Source: JAICJR01 sp036494715
Lineage (GTDB): Bacteria; Actinomycetota; Thermoleophilia; Solirubrobacterales; Thermoleophilaceae
NCBI GenBank assembly: GCA_036494715.1
Contig: DASXNY010000178.1
Coordinates: forward strand, 1 to 64,000
Reading direction: 5' to 3'
Length of the DNA stretch: 64,000 nt
Below, one piece after another: positions 54,403 to 62,501 of the stretch. The first letter of the stretch is position 1, and the number at the start of each line of letters is the position of its first letter. Position numbers and translations under genes: made by a program. Below the pieces are notes generated by a model. That model had not been told where the DNA came from and did no database searches. It saw nothing but the letters and a program-made list of their open reading frames with translations.

Positions 54403-55602
54403 ATGCGATCAGGCGGAATCTTTTTGACGGGCTCGTCAGGTTTCCTCGGGATGGAGCTGTTGGCCCGCTTCCTGGCCAACACCGAGCGCACGATCTACGC
54501 GCTGATCCGCGGAGGTGACGACGACGAGGCGAGCGAGCGGCTGCGCGTCGCTGCGCGCACCGTGCTGCCCGGCGCCGACCGCTTCGGCAGCCGGCTCGTG
54601 CCCGTTCGCGGCGACGTGACGCTGCCCGACCTCGGCCTCGACGAGCAGCTTCGCGAGCGCCTCGCCGAGGACGTGACCCAGGTCGTCCACTCGGCCGCGT
54701 CCGTCTCCTTCAACCTGCCGCTCGACAAGGCGCGCGCCATCAACACCGAGGGCACTCGGCGCCTGCTCGAGTTCGCCAAGCTCTGCGCCCTGCGTGGCGA
54801 CGGGCTCGAGCGCTACGCGCACGTCTCGACCGCGTATGTCGCGGGCACCCACCGCGGCGCCTTCTACGAGCACGACCTCAACCGCGGCCAGCGCTTCAAC
54901 AACAGCTACGAGCTGTCCAAGTGGGAAGCCGAGCAGCACGTGCGCAGCTGCGCCCGCCGCATCCCGGTGACCATCGTGCGGCCCAGCATCGTGGTGGGCG
55001 AGGAGGACAGCGGCTGGACGCCGGCCTTCAACGTCGTCTACGGGCCGCTCGCCGCCTACTCGCGCGGTTCGCTCCCGGTCCTGCCCGCCCGCCGCTCGGC
55101 GCCGGTCGACGTGGTGCCCGTGAGCTACGTGGCGGACGCGATCTTCAACCTCGCCTCACGCGAGGACACCGTCGGCCAGACCTACACGCTGGCCGCCGGA
55201 CCCGAGGCGAGCAACGTGGGCGAGCTGATCGACATGTCGGCCGCCGCGTTCGGCCGCCGCCGCGCGCTGGCGCTCCGCCCGAGCGTCTACCGGCGCGTGG
55301 TGCATCCGTGGCTCGTCGGCCGCGGTAGCCCCACTAGGCGCCGCGCCGTCAAGCGCACGGAGGCCTACTTCCCCTACTTCGACATGCGCGCCCGCTTCGA
55401 TACCGGCGCCGCCATCGCCGCGCTCGAGCCGGCCGGCATACATGCGCCGCCGCTCAGCCGCTACTTCGACGCGCTGGTGCGCTTCGCCGAGGAGGCCGAG
55501 TGGGGCCGCCGCCCGCTCTCGCGCGTGGATGCGCGGGCAACCGTCGACTCGCGGCCCGCGAGCGAGCGCCCGCTCCCGCGCCTCCAGCCCGTAAGCGCCT
55601 AG
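54403..55602 (+). CDS. Extended SDR, fatty acyl reductase/thioester reductase-like
   Basis: About 399-residue NAD(P)-dependent extended short-chain dehydrogenase resembling the thioester-reductase/fatty acyl-CoA reductase group. The nucleotide motif is IFLTGSSGFLG, with VHSAASVSFNLPLDKARAIN, the catalytic YxxxK in NNSYELSKWEAE, and VRPSIVVGE. The AT-rich region before it looks like promoter, so ATG 54403 (just before the Rossmann motif) is preferred; ATG 54373 and 54325 are in frame. It converges on a fatty acid hydroxylase gene, so a lipid substrate is plausible. Confidence 0.82.
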   Translation: MRSGGIFLTGSSGFLGMELLARFLANTERTIYALIRGGDDDEASERLRVAARTVLPGADRFGSRLVPVRGDVTLPDLGLDEQLRERLAEDVTQVVHSAASVSFNLPLDKARAINTEGTRRLLEFAKLCALRGDGLERYAHVSTAYVAGTHRGAFYEHDLNRGQRFNNSYELSKWEAEQHVRSCARRIPVTIVRPSIVVGEEDSGWTPAFNVVYGPLAAYSRGSLPVLPARRSAPVDVVPVSYVADAIFNLASREDTVGQTYTLAAGPEASNVGELIDMSAAAFGRRRALALRPSVYRRVVHPWLVGRGSPTRRRAVKRTEAYFPYFDMRARFDTGAAIAALEPAGIHAPPLSRYFDALVRFAEEAEWGRRPLSRVDARATVDSRPASERPLPRLQPVSA

Positions 55603-55614
55603 CGGGGATCGCGC

Positions 55615-56295
55615 TCAGGGCGTAAGCGTCCGCGCCGTCGCGGAGCGCGGTACGTCGCGCTGGTCGCGCATCGTGCCGAGCGCGCGATCGCCCAGCGTGT
55701 TCGTGATCCCGTGCCAGTAGTGCTCGTTCTTGAAGTGGTGCAGCCGGTGGTTGCGCCAGATCGAGCGGTAGTAGCGCGAGCGCGGCCTGTAGGCCGTGTG
55801 GATCAGGAAGTGGGTCCACTCGTAGATCGCCACGAGCACCTGCCCGGCGAGCACCGCGGCGATCAGCGCGCCGTAGGGGACGTCGCCGCCCGCGAGCGCG
55901 ATCATGAGGCCGGCTAGCGCGGGCACGACCGGCACCGCCAGGAACATCAGCGCCGCCGCCTCCGACGGCGCGAGCAGGATCATGAACAGGTCGTTCGGCT
56001 GCTCGTGGTGCTCGCGGTGCGCCCGCGCGGTGGCCAGCTCGACGGGCTTGCCGCGTAACGCGAACGGCTTGAGGTGCAGCAGGTAGACGTGGATCGCCCA
56101 CTCGCCGAACGGGTAGACCACGAGCATCGCGGCGACGGCAACCAGGTCGCGCCAGGAGAAGCCGCCCACCACGAGTCGCACGGCCAGCGTCGCCGCGATC
56201 CCGAGGGCGATCAGCTTGGGCGAGCGCTTGGCCCGGAACTCACCCCACGCCTGCGCGAGCGTCTTCACATCGCGCCCGTGGCGAGCACCGCTCAT
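55615..56295 (-). CDS. Fatty acid hydroxylase/sterol desaturase family protein
   Basis: 226-residue di-iron membrane oxygenase. Histidine boxes are seen in order: HVYLLH, HREHH, HFLIH and NHRLHHFKNEHYWHG, between four hydrophobic segments. It would hydroxylate a lipid chain, isoprenoid or carotenoid. ATG 56295 is preferred to TTG 56301. It is downstream of the P450 gene and the two membrane proteins on the same strand, 19 bases after the nearer one. Confidence 0.85.
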   Translation of the reverse strand: MSGARHGRDVKTLAQAWGEFRAKRSPKLIALGIAATLAVRLVVGGFSWRDLVAVAAMLVVYPFGEWAIHVYLLHLKPFALRGKPVELATARAHREHHEQPNDLFMILLAPSEAAALMFLAVPVVPALAGLMIALAGGDVPYGALIAAVLAGQVLVAIYEWTHFLIHTAYRPRSRYYRSIWRNHRLHHFKNEHYWHGITNTLGDRALGTMRDQRDVPRSATARTLTP

Positions 56296-56314
56296 GCCCA
56301 AAGGGTAAACGCGG

Positions 56315-56755
56315 CTACTCGTCGGGCGCCTGGTAGCGCGCCACGCTGAAGGCCAGGATCATCGGGATGATCAGCGCGTAGGCGATCAGCATCAGCGTGA
56401 CCAGTACGAGCTGCGTGCCGCGCGTGCCGTCGCGCAGGAACACGAACAGCAGCATCCCGCCGATCACCACGTACGCCAGCAGCGACCAGCGGCCGACGAG
56501 CCAGAACGCCTTCCAGGCGAACGGGCGCAGCCGCGACAGCGCGAACACGTTCCAGCCGATCAGAAGCCAGGCGCCCACGAGCACCACGATCGGCAGCGTG
56601 GTGGGGGCGCTGTGCGGCAGGTGCGAGGCCATGTAGACGCCGCCGATGACGATCAGGATCATGGCCCCCACCGACACCTCGGTGATCGGGGGCAGCGACT
56701 CCTGGTCCGGCATCGCGGCGCGCGCGGCAGGCTCGCCGGTGGCCGCGAGCTTCAT
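56315..56755 (-). CDS. Small membrane protein of unknown function
   Basis: 146-residue protein with four predicted membrane helices (SVGAMILIVIGGVYMASHL, LPIVVLVGAWLLIGWNVFAL, SLLAYVVIGGMLLFVFL and VLVTLMLIAYALIIPMILA). No catalytic motif is visible. Its ATG overlaps the stop of the upstream membrane protein (ATGA), so the two are probably partners. Confidence 0.65.
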   Translation of the reverse strand: MKLAATGEPAARAAMPDQESLPPITEVSVGAMILIVIGGVYMASHLPHSAPTTLPIVVLVGAWLLIGWNVFALSRLRPFAWKAFWLVGRWSLLAYVVIGGMLLFVFLRDGTRGTQLVLVTLMLIAYALIIPMILAFSVARYQAPDE

Positions 56756-57372
56756 GCCGACGCCAGCCTGGTCATGATGATCAGCGTCGCGATCTGCATC
56801 GTGCCGGTGACGCCCGCGGTGTAGATGTAGCGCTTCATCAGCTTGCCGATGAGCTGCGTGTTCGGCCGCGGTTTCTTCAGCTCGAACAGCACCGCGAGGT
56901 TGGCCGGCTCGAGGATCGCGAGCGCGATCACCGACATCACACCGACGACGATGTACGACGCAACGACCCAGTTGTGGCGGAAGTAGCCCGAGTCCGTGAA
57001 GCCGAGGTGGTGGCCGAGCTGCCAGCCCGAGGCCATCGTGCAGAGCACGAGCGTGGGCATCAGCAGCAGCATCTTCGGCATGAAGCGAGCCGAGAACTCG
57101 ATCCGGGCGGGCACCGCCAGGCGGCCGATGATCGGTCCGACGAGGAAGCCGAAGAAGAGGTCGATCGCGGTCCACAGCCCGCCGCCGACGACGTGGAAGA
57201 AGTCGAGGCCCCAGCCCCAGTCAGCGGCGATCGTCGCGACCAGCAACGTGAGCACCACCCCCACGACCGGCAGGGCGTTCAGAGGGACGATCTGAAGCGC
57301 CTCGCGGTCATAGCCCTGGGCCGGGGGCGGCGCTGCCAGTGGCACCGAAGACTGGTGGACCATGTCGGCCAT
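56752..57372 (-). CDS. Membrane protein of unknown function next to the P450
   Basis: 206-residue membrane protein with about five helices. The segment DFFHVVGGGLWTAIDLFFGF and the later GWQLGHHLGFTDSGYFRHNW place histidines at membrane edges, reminiscent of CopD/DUF2269-like heme- or metal-associated proteins, but this is only resemblance. It starts 10 bases downstream of the P450 stop and overlaps the next membrane protein. A role in electron supply to the P450 is conceivable but unproven. Confidence 0.65.
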   Translation of the reverse strand: MADMVHQSSVPLAAPPPAQGYDREALQIVPLNALPVVGVVLTLLVATIAADWGWGLDFFHVVGGGLWTAIDLFFGFLVGPIIGRLAVPARIEFSARFMPKMLLLMPTLVLCTMASGWQLGHHLGFTDSGYFRHNWVVASYIVVGVMSVIALAILEPANLAVLFELKKPRPNTQLIGKLMKRYIYTAGVTGTMQIATLIIMTRLASA

Positions 57373-57382
57373 CGCGAGAACT

Positions 57383-58621
57383 CTAAGCCGGGCGCAGGCG
57401 GACAGGCAACGTCTTCAGCTGATTGAGGAACGGCGACTCGACGGCCACGGGCGGCGCCGCGAGCTCCATCTCGGGGTAGCGCGCGAGCGTCTCCTCGAAC
57501 ATGACGCGCAGCTCGAGGCGCGCGAGCGCGGTGCCGAGGCAGAAGTGGCGCCCGCCGGCGCCGAACGCCTGGTGGTCGGGGTTGCGGCGGACGTCGAAGC
57601 GGTCGGGGTCCTCGAAGCACGTGTCGTCGCGTCCCGAGGAGGCGTACCACATCACGACCTTGTCGCCCTCCTTGATCTGCCGGCCGTTCAGCTCGCTGTC
57701 GCAGGTAGCGGTGCGGCGGAAGTGCGCGAACGCCGGGAACATCCGCAGCGCCTCCTCGACCGCACTCGGCACGAGCGAGGGGTCGTCGATCAGCAGCCGG
57801 CGCTCGTCCGGGTTCTCGATCAGCGCACGCATGCCGCTCGCGTACGTGGCCTTGGTGCTGTCGTTGCCCGCGGCGACGAGCAGGAAGAAGCCCATCACGA
57901 TCTCGTGCTCCTCGAGCCTCTCGCCGTCGATCTCCGCGTGGACGAGAACGCTCAGCAGGTCGTCGGTGGGATGCTCGCGGCGCGCGGCGATCAAGGTGCC
58001 GCAGCGCTCGAAGATCTCCGGGATGTCATTGGCAATCACGCCGTCGACGCCCGCCGGGTTGAGGTCGACGTCTGTGGCGCCGAGCGTGGAGTTCATGAGC
58101 CGCGCCCAGATCGCGTCGTCCTCCTCGGGGATGCCCATGAAGCTCCCGATCACGCGCGACACCACCGGCTGCGCCACCTCGTTGACCAGCTCGCACTCGT
58201 CGCGGCTGTCGAGCCGGTCGAGCACGCCGGTCACGATCTGGCGGATCTCGTCCTCGTGGTCGGCGATCCGCTTGGGCGTGAAGCCGGCCTGGAAGAGCGC
58301 CTTCAGGCGGTCGTGCTTGGGCGGGTCCATCCCGATGAACATCGCGCGGATCAGCTCGATCGGGAACACCACGCTCACGGCGGTGATGCCGCCGAGCTCG
58401 GACGAATAGGTGCGCCAATCGCGGCTGACCGTGTGGATGTCGTCCGCCGTCGTCACCGACCAGAAGCCGGCCTCCTCCGGGAACTCCGCGACATCCTTCG
58501 TCCAGTGCACCGGGCACTCGCGGCGGAGCTCCGTGAAGAGCCCGTGCGGCGGCCCGTCGACCCAGTGCTCGCGATCGCCGACGCGGACTTCGTCAAGCTT
58601 GTCGCCCTGCACCGATGCCAT
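57383..58621 (-). CDS. Cytochrome P450
   Basis: 412-residue soluble bacterial P450. The heme ligand is Cys361 in FGAGGRHFCLG, the I-helix oxygen-activating motif is AGNDST (251-256), and ExxR is E290-R293. The length and MGFFLLVAAGNDSTK pattern resemble CYP families acting on steroids, fatty acids or terpenoids. ATG 58621 has GGAGG 7 bases upstream. Two membrane proteins and a fatty acid hydroxylase follow on the same strand; no ferredoxin gene is seen here. Confidence 0.93.
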   Translation of the reverse strand: MASVQGDKLDEVRVGDREHWVDGPPHGLFTELRRECPVHWTKDVAEFPEEAGFWSVTTADDIHTVSRDWRTYSSELGGITAVSVVFPIELIRAMFIGMDPPKHDRLKALFQAGFTPKRIADHEDEIRQIVTGVLDRLDSRDECELVNEVAQPVVSRVIGSFMGIPEEDDAIWARLMNSTLGATDVDLNPAGVDGVIANDIPEIFERCGTLIAARREHPTDDLLSVLVHAEIDGERLEEHEIVMGFFLLVAAGNDSTKATYASGMRALIENPDERRLLIDDPSLVPSAVEEALRMFPAFAHFRRTATCDSELNGRQIKEGDKVVMWYASSGRDDTCFEDPDRFDVRRNPDHQAFGAGGRHFCLGTALARLELRVMFEETLARYPEMELAAPPVAVESPFLNQLKTLPVRLRPA

Positions 58622-58674
58622 CTCGGGACCTCCGATCGGGATTACCGTTGCAACATGACACTAACCGTACGCAC

Positions 58675-59093
58675 GTGACGGGCGGGCGGATCGACCCGGC
58701 CCCGCTCGACGCGCCGCGACTGGCTCCGAGCTCTTCCGCCGCGGTCCCGAGATGGACCCGGGCGACATGCTCGTGTTCTTCCGCGACGGTGTGGGCTCGG
58801 CGCACCAAACGCCCGACGAGCTCGACGGCGACCTCCTCGCCGGCGCGCGCCTCCTGATGCGCGAGCGGCCGCCCTGGGAGGTCGACCCGCCGCTCGAGCA
58901 GCTCGCTCGCGAGCCCTTCCCCAAGCTCGTGATCTCCGGCGGGCACTCCGAGGTGTTCGAGGCCGTCTGCGACGTCATCGCCGAACGGCTCGGCGCTGAG
59001 CGCGCCGTCATCCGCGGACGCGGCCACTCGATTCCGGCCACGGGCGCGCCCTACAACGACCGGCTGCACGCCTTCCTCAGCTCGTGCAGATGA
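58675..59093 (+). pseudogene. Alpha/beta hydrolase remnant, 5'-truncated and probably frameshifted
   Basis: The open part (from ATG 58752, 113 residues) is the C-terminal end of an alpha/beta hydrolase: MLVFFRDGVGSAHQTPDEL, FPKLVISGGHSEVFEAVCD and the catalytic-His strand RGRGHSIPATG. The nucleophile half is missing. Just upstream, VTGGRIDPAPLDAPRL is read from GTG 58675 in another frame and then lost, while ATGSELFRRGPE continues in the 58752 frame, which suggests a one-base change near 58715-58720. The methyltransferase ATG overlaps its stop. It might still be translated as a short protein. Confidence 0.55.
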
Positions 59094-59884
59094 CCGCCAT
59101 CGACCGCGCGCTCGCGCTGATCGACCCGGCCCGCCGCCCCGCCGGCGCGGGCGAGCGCGACGGCTACCTCGACCTTCTCGGTGAGGAGAGCGTGGCCGGC
59201 CCGGGCCCCGGCCAGCGCCTGATGGAGAGCGCCGGGCTGGCGCTGATCTATGAGCGCCTGTGGCGCCCGGTGCTCGGCCGTCTCCTGATGGGAGCGATGG
59301 GTCCCGGCATGCGCGACGAGCGGCAGATCGCGATCGAGATGCTCGAGCTCGAGGAGGACGACACCGTGCTCGACGTGGCCTGCGGTCCGGGCAACTTCAC
59401 GCGCGCGTTCGCCGGGGAGGCGGATCTCGTGGTGGGCATCGACGCCTCGAGCGCGATGCTCGCGCGCGCCGTCCACGAGACCAAGGCGGACAACGTCGCG
59501 TACGTGCGCGGAGACGCCTCGGCGATGCCGTTCCGCGACGGCAGCTTCGACGCCGTGTGCTGCTTCGCCGCGCTCTACCTGATCGAGGACCCGCTCGGCG
59601 CGCTCGACGAGATCGCGCGCGTGCTCGCGCCCGGCGGCAGGGTGGCGCTGCTCACGAGCGTCAACCGCGGGCTGCTCCCCGCCCAGCTGTCGAACGCGGT
59701 CGTGCGCCCGCTCAGCGGCGTGCGCGTGTTCGGCCGCGAGGAGATCACAAGCGCGCTGCGCGGCCGCGGACTGACGCGCGTGGCGCAGCGCGTTTCCGGG
59801 CTCGCCCAGTTCGTGTCGGCGGTCAAGCCCGCAACGCCTGCAGGCGGCGCTCGAGCTCCGCGCGCTCGACCGCGTTCGAGCTGA
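59090..59884 (+). CDS. Class I SAM-dependent methyltransferase
   Basis: 264-residue methyltransferase of the UbiE/type 11 group. Motif I is VLDVACGPGNFTRAF near residue 97, the acidic strand is VVGIDASSAML, DGSFDAVCCFAALYLIEDP is motif IV, and the post-motif is ARVLAPGGRVALLTS. ATG 59090 overlaps the hydrolase remnant's stop. The last 20 residues are Pro/Arg/Ala-rich and coded over the 3' end of the convergent sigma factor gene (62-base overlap), so the original stop may have been lost. The substrate is unknown. Confidence 0.85.
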   Translation: MTAIDRALALIDPARRPAGAGERDGYLDLLGEESVAGPGPGQRLMESAGLALIYERLWRPVLGRLLMGAMGPGMRDERQIAIEMLELEEDDTVLDVACGPGNFTRAFAGEADLVVGIDASSAMLARAVHETKADNVAYVRGDASAMPFRDGSFDAVCCFAALYLIEDPLGALDEIARVLAPGGRVALLTSVNRGLLPAQLSNAVVRPLSGVRVFGREEITSALRGRGLTRVAQRVSGLAQFVSAVKPATPAGGARAPRARPRSS

Positions 59885-61100
59885 GCTCGATCGCGCGCTC
59901 GTACGCGCCGGCGGCGCCGAGCGCATCGCCCGAGCGGCGCAGCAGCTCCGCGTGGGCCGCGTGCAGCGGCTGGTAGCGCTCGAGCGCCGCCTCCTCGAGC
60001 AGCGGCCGGAGCAGCGCGAGCCCGTCCTCGGGCCCGTCGGCGAAGGCCACCGCCACGGCGCGGTTCAGCTCCACCACCGGCGACGGATTCGTGCGCGCGA
60101 GCGCGCCGTAGAGCTGCGCGATCTGCGGCCAGTCCGCCTCCTCGGGGCTCGGCGCCTGGACGTGCAGCGCCGCGATCGCGGCCTGCAGCTGGTACGGGCC
60201 CGGGCGCCGTAGCCGCAGCGCCTGCTCGAGGGCGCGCAGCCCCTCGCGGATCCGGCCCTGGTCCCACAGCGAGCGGTCCTGCTCGTCGAGCGCCACATAG
60301 CGGCCGGCGGCGTCCACGCGGGCGGCGCGGCGTGCGTCGTGCAGGAGCATCAGCGCGAGCAGCCCCCAGACCTCGGCGTCGTCCGGCATCAGCTTGGCCA
60401 GCAGGCGGCCGAGCCGGATCGCCTCGCTGCAGAGCTCGCCGCGCACGAGCCGGTCGCCCTCGCTGGCTTCGTAGCCTTCGTTGAAGATCAGGTAGCCGAC
60501 CATCAGGACGCCGCGCAGGCGGTCCGGCAGCACGTCGTCGGTGGGCACGCGGTAGGGGATGTGGGCGTCGGCGATCTTGCGCTTGGCCCGCGAGAGCCGC
60601 TGGCCCATGGTGGGCTCGGCCACGAGGAACGCGCGCGCGATCTCGCCGGTGCTGAGGCCGCCGAGCATGCGCAGCGTCAGCGCCACCCGCGCCGGCAACG
60701 CCAGCGCGGGGTGACAGCAGGTGAAGATCAGCCGCAGGCGGTCGTCCGCCACCGCGCTGTCCTCGTCCGGGTCCGGCCTGTGGGCCTGCGCGTCGAGGCG
60801 CGCCAGCTCCGCCAGCCGGTCGGCGCGGTCAGCCAGTGCGCGAGTCCGCCGCAGCCGGTCGATCGCCCGCCGGCGGGCGGCGGTGGTGAGCCAGGCGCCC
60901 GGGTTGCCGGGAACGCCATCGCGCGGCCAGGTGGCCACCGCGGCGGCGAAGGCGTCCTGCAGTGCGTCCTCGGCGAGCTGGAAGTCGCCGACGTGCCGGA
61001 TCAGCGTGGCAAGCACAGCGGCGCGTTCCTCGCGGAACGCGAGCTCGACGGCGGCGGCCGGGTCGGGGGCGCCCGGCCGCCGCTCGCCGGCTGCGGTCAC
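59823..61100 (-). CDS. ECF sigma factor with C-terminal extension (ECF42-like)
   Basis: 425-residue extracytoplasmic-function sigma factor. Sigma-2 (AFREERAAVLATLIRHVGDFQLAEDALQDAF) and sigma-4 (PARVALTLRMLGGLSTGEIARAFLVAEPTMGQRLSRAKR) occupy the first 190 residues. The long C-terminal region has TPR-like repeats (RYQPLHAAHAELLRRSGDALGAAGAYERAI). This layout, next to a DGPF protein, is the ECF42 type, which is not known to need a classical anti-sigma factor. The GTG at 61100 overlaps the DGPF gene's stop. Confidence 0.9.
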   Translation of the reverse strand: MTAAGERRPGAPDPAAAVELAFREERAAVLATLIRHVGDFQLAEDALQDAFAAAVATWPRDGVPGNPGAWLTTAARRRAIDRLRRTRALADRADRLAELARLDAQAHRPDPDEDSAVADDRLRLIFTCCHPALALPARVALTLRMLGGLSTGEIARAFLVAEPTMGQRLSRAKRKIADAHIPYRVPTDDVLPDRLRGVLMVGYLIFNEGYEASEGDRLVRGELCSEAIRLGRLLAKLMPDDAEVWGLLALMLLHDARRAARVDAAGRYVALDEQDRSLWDQGRIREGLRALEQALRLRRPGPYQLQAAIAALHVQAPSPEEADWPQIAQLYGALARTNPSPVVELNRAVAVAFADGPEDGLALLRPLLEEAALERYQPLHAAHAELLRRSGDALGAAGAYERAIELSSNAVERAELERRLQALRA

Positions 61101-61486
61101 TCGCCGGCCTGCGCGCCCGCCTGCGCCGCGTCGGCGAACATCGCCGTCATGTCGACGACCGGGCGCACCTCGGTCGACCCGTAGTGGATGTTCGGCATGC
61201 GCGCGGCGTGCCCGAGCGCCGTGTCGAGGTCCGTGCAGTCGAGCAGGTAGTAACCGGCGAGGAACTCCTTGCTCTCCGCGAACGGGCCGTCGATGATCTG
61301 GGTCTCGCCGTCACGGACGCGGACGGTCGTGGCGCTGTCGACGCCCTGGAGAGCGTCGCCAGCCACGTGCGCGCCCGCGTCGATCAGGGACTGCGTGTAC
61401 TCGAACCACTTGGACGTCTGCTCCGGGTCCGACCCGGCGGGCGGGCCGTCGACCGGGGTGTAGATCAGCAGCATGTACTGGGGCAT
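61097..61486 (-). CDS. YCII/DGPF-domain protein
   Basis: 129-residue protein of the YCII-related (DGPF) family, genetic partner of ECF42 sigma factors. It has the motif DGPFAESKEFLAGYYLLDC near residue 66 and begins MPQYMLLIY. ATG 61486 has AGGAG 7 bases upstream; the frame is open to 61576 without support. The biochemical role is not established; a sensor or modulator function is inferred from the conserved pairing. Confidence 0.88.
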   Translation of the reverse strand: MPQYMLLIYTPVDGPPAGSDPEQTSKWFEYTQSLIDAGAHVAGDALQGVDSATTVRVRDGETQIIDGPFAESKEFLAGYYLLDCTDLDTALGHAARMPNIHYGSTEVRPVVDMTAMFADAAQAGAQAGE

Positions 61487-61508
61487 GGGTATCTCCTGCT
61501 CTCGGGGT

Positions 61509-61526
61509 GCCGCCGATTTTGGCGGC
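61509..61526. terminator. Small hairpin between SRPBCC and DGPF genes
   Basis: GCCGCC/GGCGGC 6-base stem around GATTTT in the 90-base gap between the two genes. It could be a weak terminator separating the ArsR-SRPBCC pair from the DGPF-sigma pair. Confidence 0.35.
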
Positions 61527-61576
61527 CTCACCAAGTCCGACGCACGAGGATCCCCGATTTCGACAGCGGTTGCCAA

Positions 61577-62056
61577 TCAGGCGTTCGCGGTCTCGCGCGC
61601 GATCACCTCGCCGAGCTTGTCGAGCAGGCTCCCCGTCCCGCCCTCGCGGCGGTCCGGCTCGTCGAGCCCGTCGAGGAAGGCGCCCTGCTCGGTGAAGGTG
61701 AGCAGCGTGCCGCCGTCGACCGCCTCGAACTCGACCGTGGCGAGCGACACGGAGATGCGCTGGTCGTCCATGTGCATGTCGTAGGCGTAAACGATGCGCT
61801 GGTCTTCGACTATGTCCTGGTAGATCGCGTCGAATCTGAAGGTGGACTTGCCCGTGGGACCGCCCATCCCGCCCTTCCACGACTCGCGGCCGCCGACGCG
61901 GAAGTCGAGCTCGTAGTGCTGGTCCGTGTCGTCCACGCTGCCGAACCACTGCCCTTTCGCCTCGCGGCTCGCCCAAGCGGCGAACACGCGCGACGGCGAG
62001 GCGTCGTAGCTGCGCTCGATGACAAAGGTCGAATGGGTGACGGATCGATCGCTCAT
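61577..62056 (-). CDS. SRPBCC/AHSA1-domain protein
   Basis: 159-residue START-like hydrophobic-pocket protein of the AHSA1/CalC group (STFVIERSYDASPSRVFAAWAS at the N-terminus; DFRVGGRESWKGG; TLLTFTEQGAFLDG). The typical C-terminal helix is present. ATG 62056 overlaps the stop of the ArsR gene (ATGA), the classic ArsR-AHSA1 arrangement. The ligand is unknown. Confidence 0.88.
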   Translation of the reverse strand: MSDRSVTHSTFVIERSYDASPSRVFAAWASREAKGQWFGSVDDTDQHYELDFRVGGRESWKGGMGGPTGKSTFRFDAIYQDIVEDQRIVYAYDMHMDDQRISVSLATVEFEAVDGGTLLTFTEQGAFLDGLDEPDRREGGTGSLLDKLGEVIARETANA

Positions 62057-62412
62057 TTCTTGCTCCCTGGCTGTTGCTTGTTGTCGGGTTCGTTCGCGAG
62101 GTATTCGCCGAGCCGGTCGAGACGTTCCTCCCAGCTCGTGCGGCGCTCGCTGATCCACTGCTCGGCCGAGCGCAGTACCGCCGGCTCGATGCGGCAGGTG
62201 CGCACGCGGCCGGCCTTGGCAGTGTGCACGAGGCCGCTCGCCTCGAGCACCTGCAGGTGCTGCACCACCGCCTGTAGCGACATCGGCAGCGGCTCGGCGA
62301 GCTCGCTCACCGAGGCCGGCCCACGGCTCAGGCGCTCCACCATCACGCGCCGACTCGGGTCGGCGAGGGCCTGGAAGACCCGGTCGAGCGGCGGTGTTTG
62401 TTGGTCAAGCAT
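62053..62412 (-). CDS. ArsR-family transcriptional regulator
   Basis: 119-residue winged-helix repressor (FQALADPSRRVMVERLSRGP, VSELAEPLPMSLQAVVQHLQ, LEASGLVHTAKAGRVRTCRI). There is no cysteine-rich metal motif, so the signal is probably not a thiophilic metal. Two copies of TCAAG-N6-CTTGA overlap its own promoter, one of them the ATG at 62412, so it almost certainly represses itself and the SRPBCC gene. Its -10 element lies 7 bases before the ATG, indicating a leaderless mRNA. Confidence 0.9.
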   Translation of the reverse strand: MLDQQTPPLDRVFQALADPSRRVMVERLSRGPASVSELAEPLPMSLQAVVQHLQVLEASGLVHTAKAGRVRTCRIEPAVLRSAEQWISERRTSWEERLDRLGEYLANEPDNKQQPGSKK

Positions 62413-62462
62413 TCACTTGAGTGTAACCACGCCGCCGGGGAAAGTCAAGTTCTCGCTTGACT
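62405..62462. promoter_or_regulatory. Leaderless arsR promoter with two identical operators
   Basis: On the minus strand TTGACT (62448-62443), exactly 17 bases, then TACACT (62425-62420) give a near-consensus promoter ending 7 bases from ATG 62412. Inverted repeats TCAAG-N6-CTTGA occur at 62405-62420 (over the start site) and 62445-62460 (over the -35; the arms extend to 7 bases, 62443-62462). The divergent Bax inhibitor gene has TACACT at 62486-62491, 10 bases before its ATG, so the upstream operator may affect it too. Confidence 0.7.
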
Positions 62463-62501
62463 ATCCTGCACCCGGTCCCGCTGCTTACACTCCGCTCCCA
62501 G

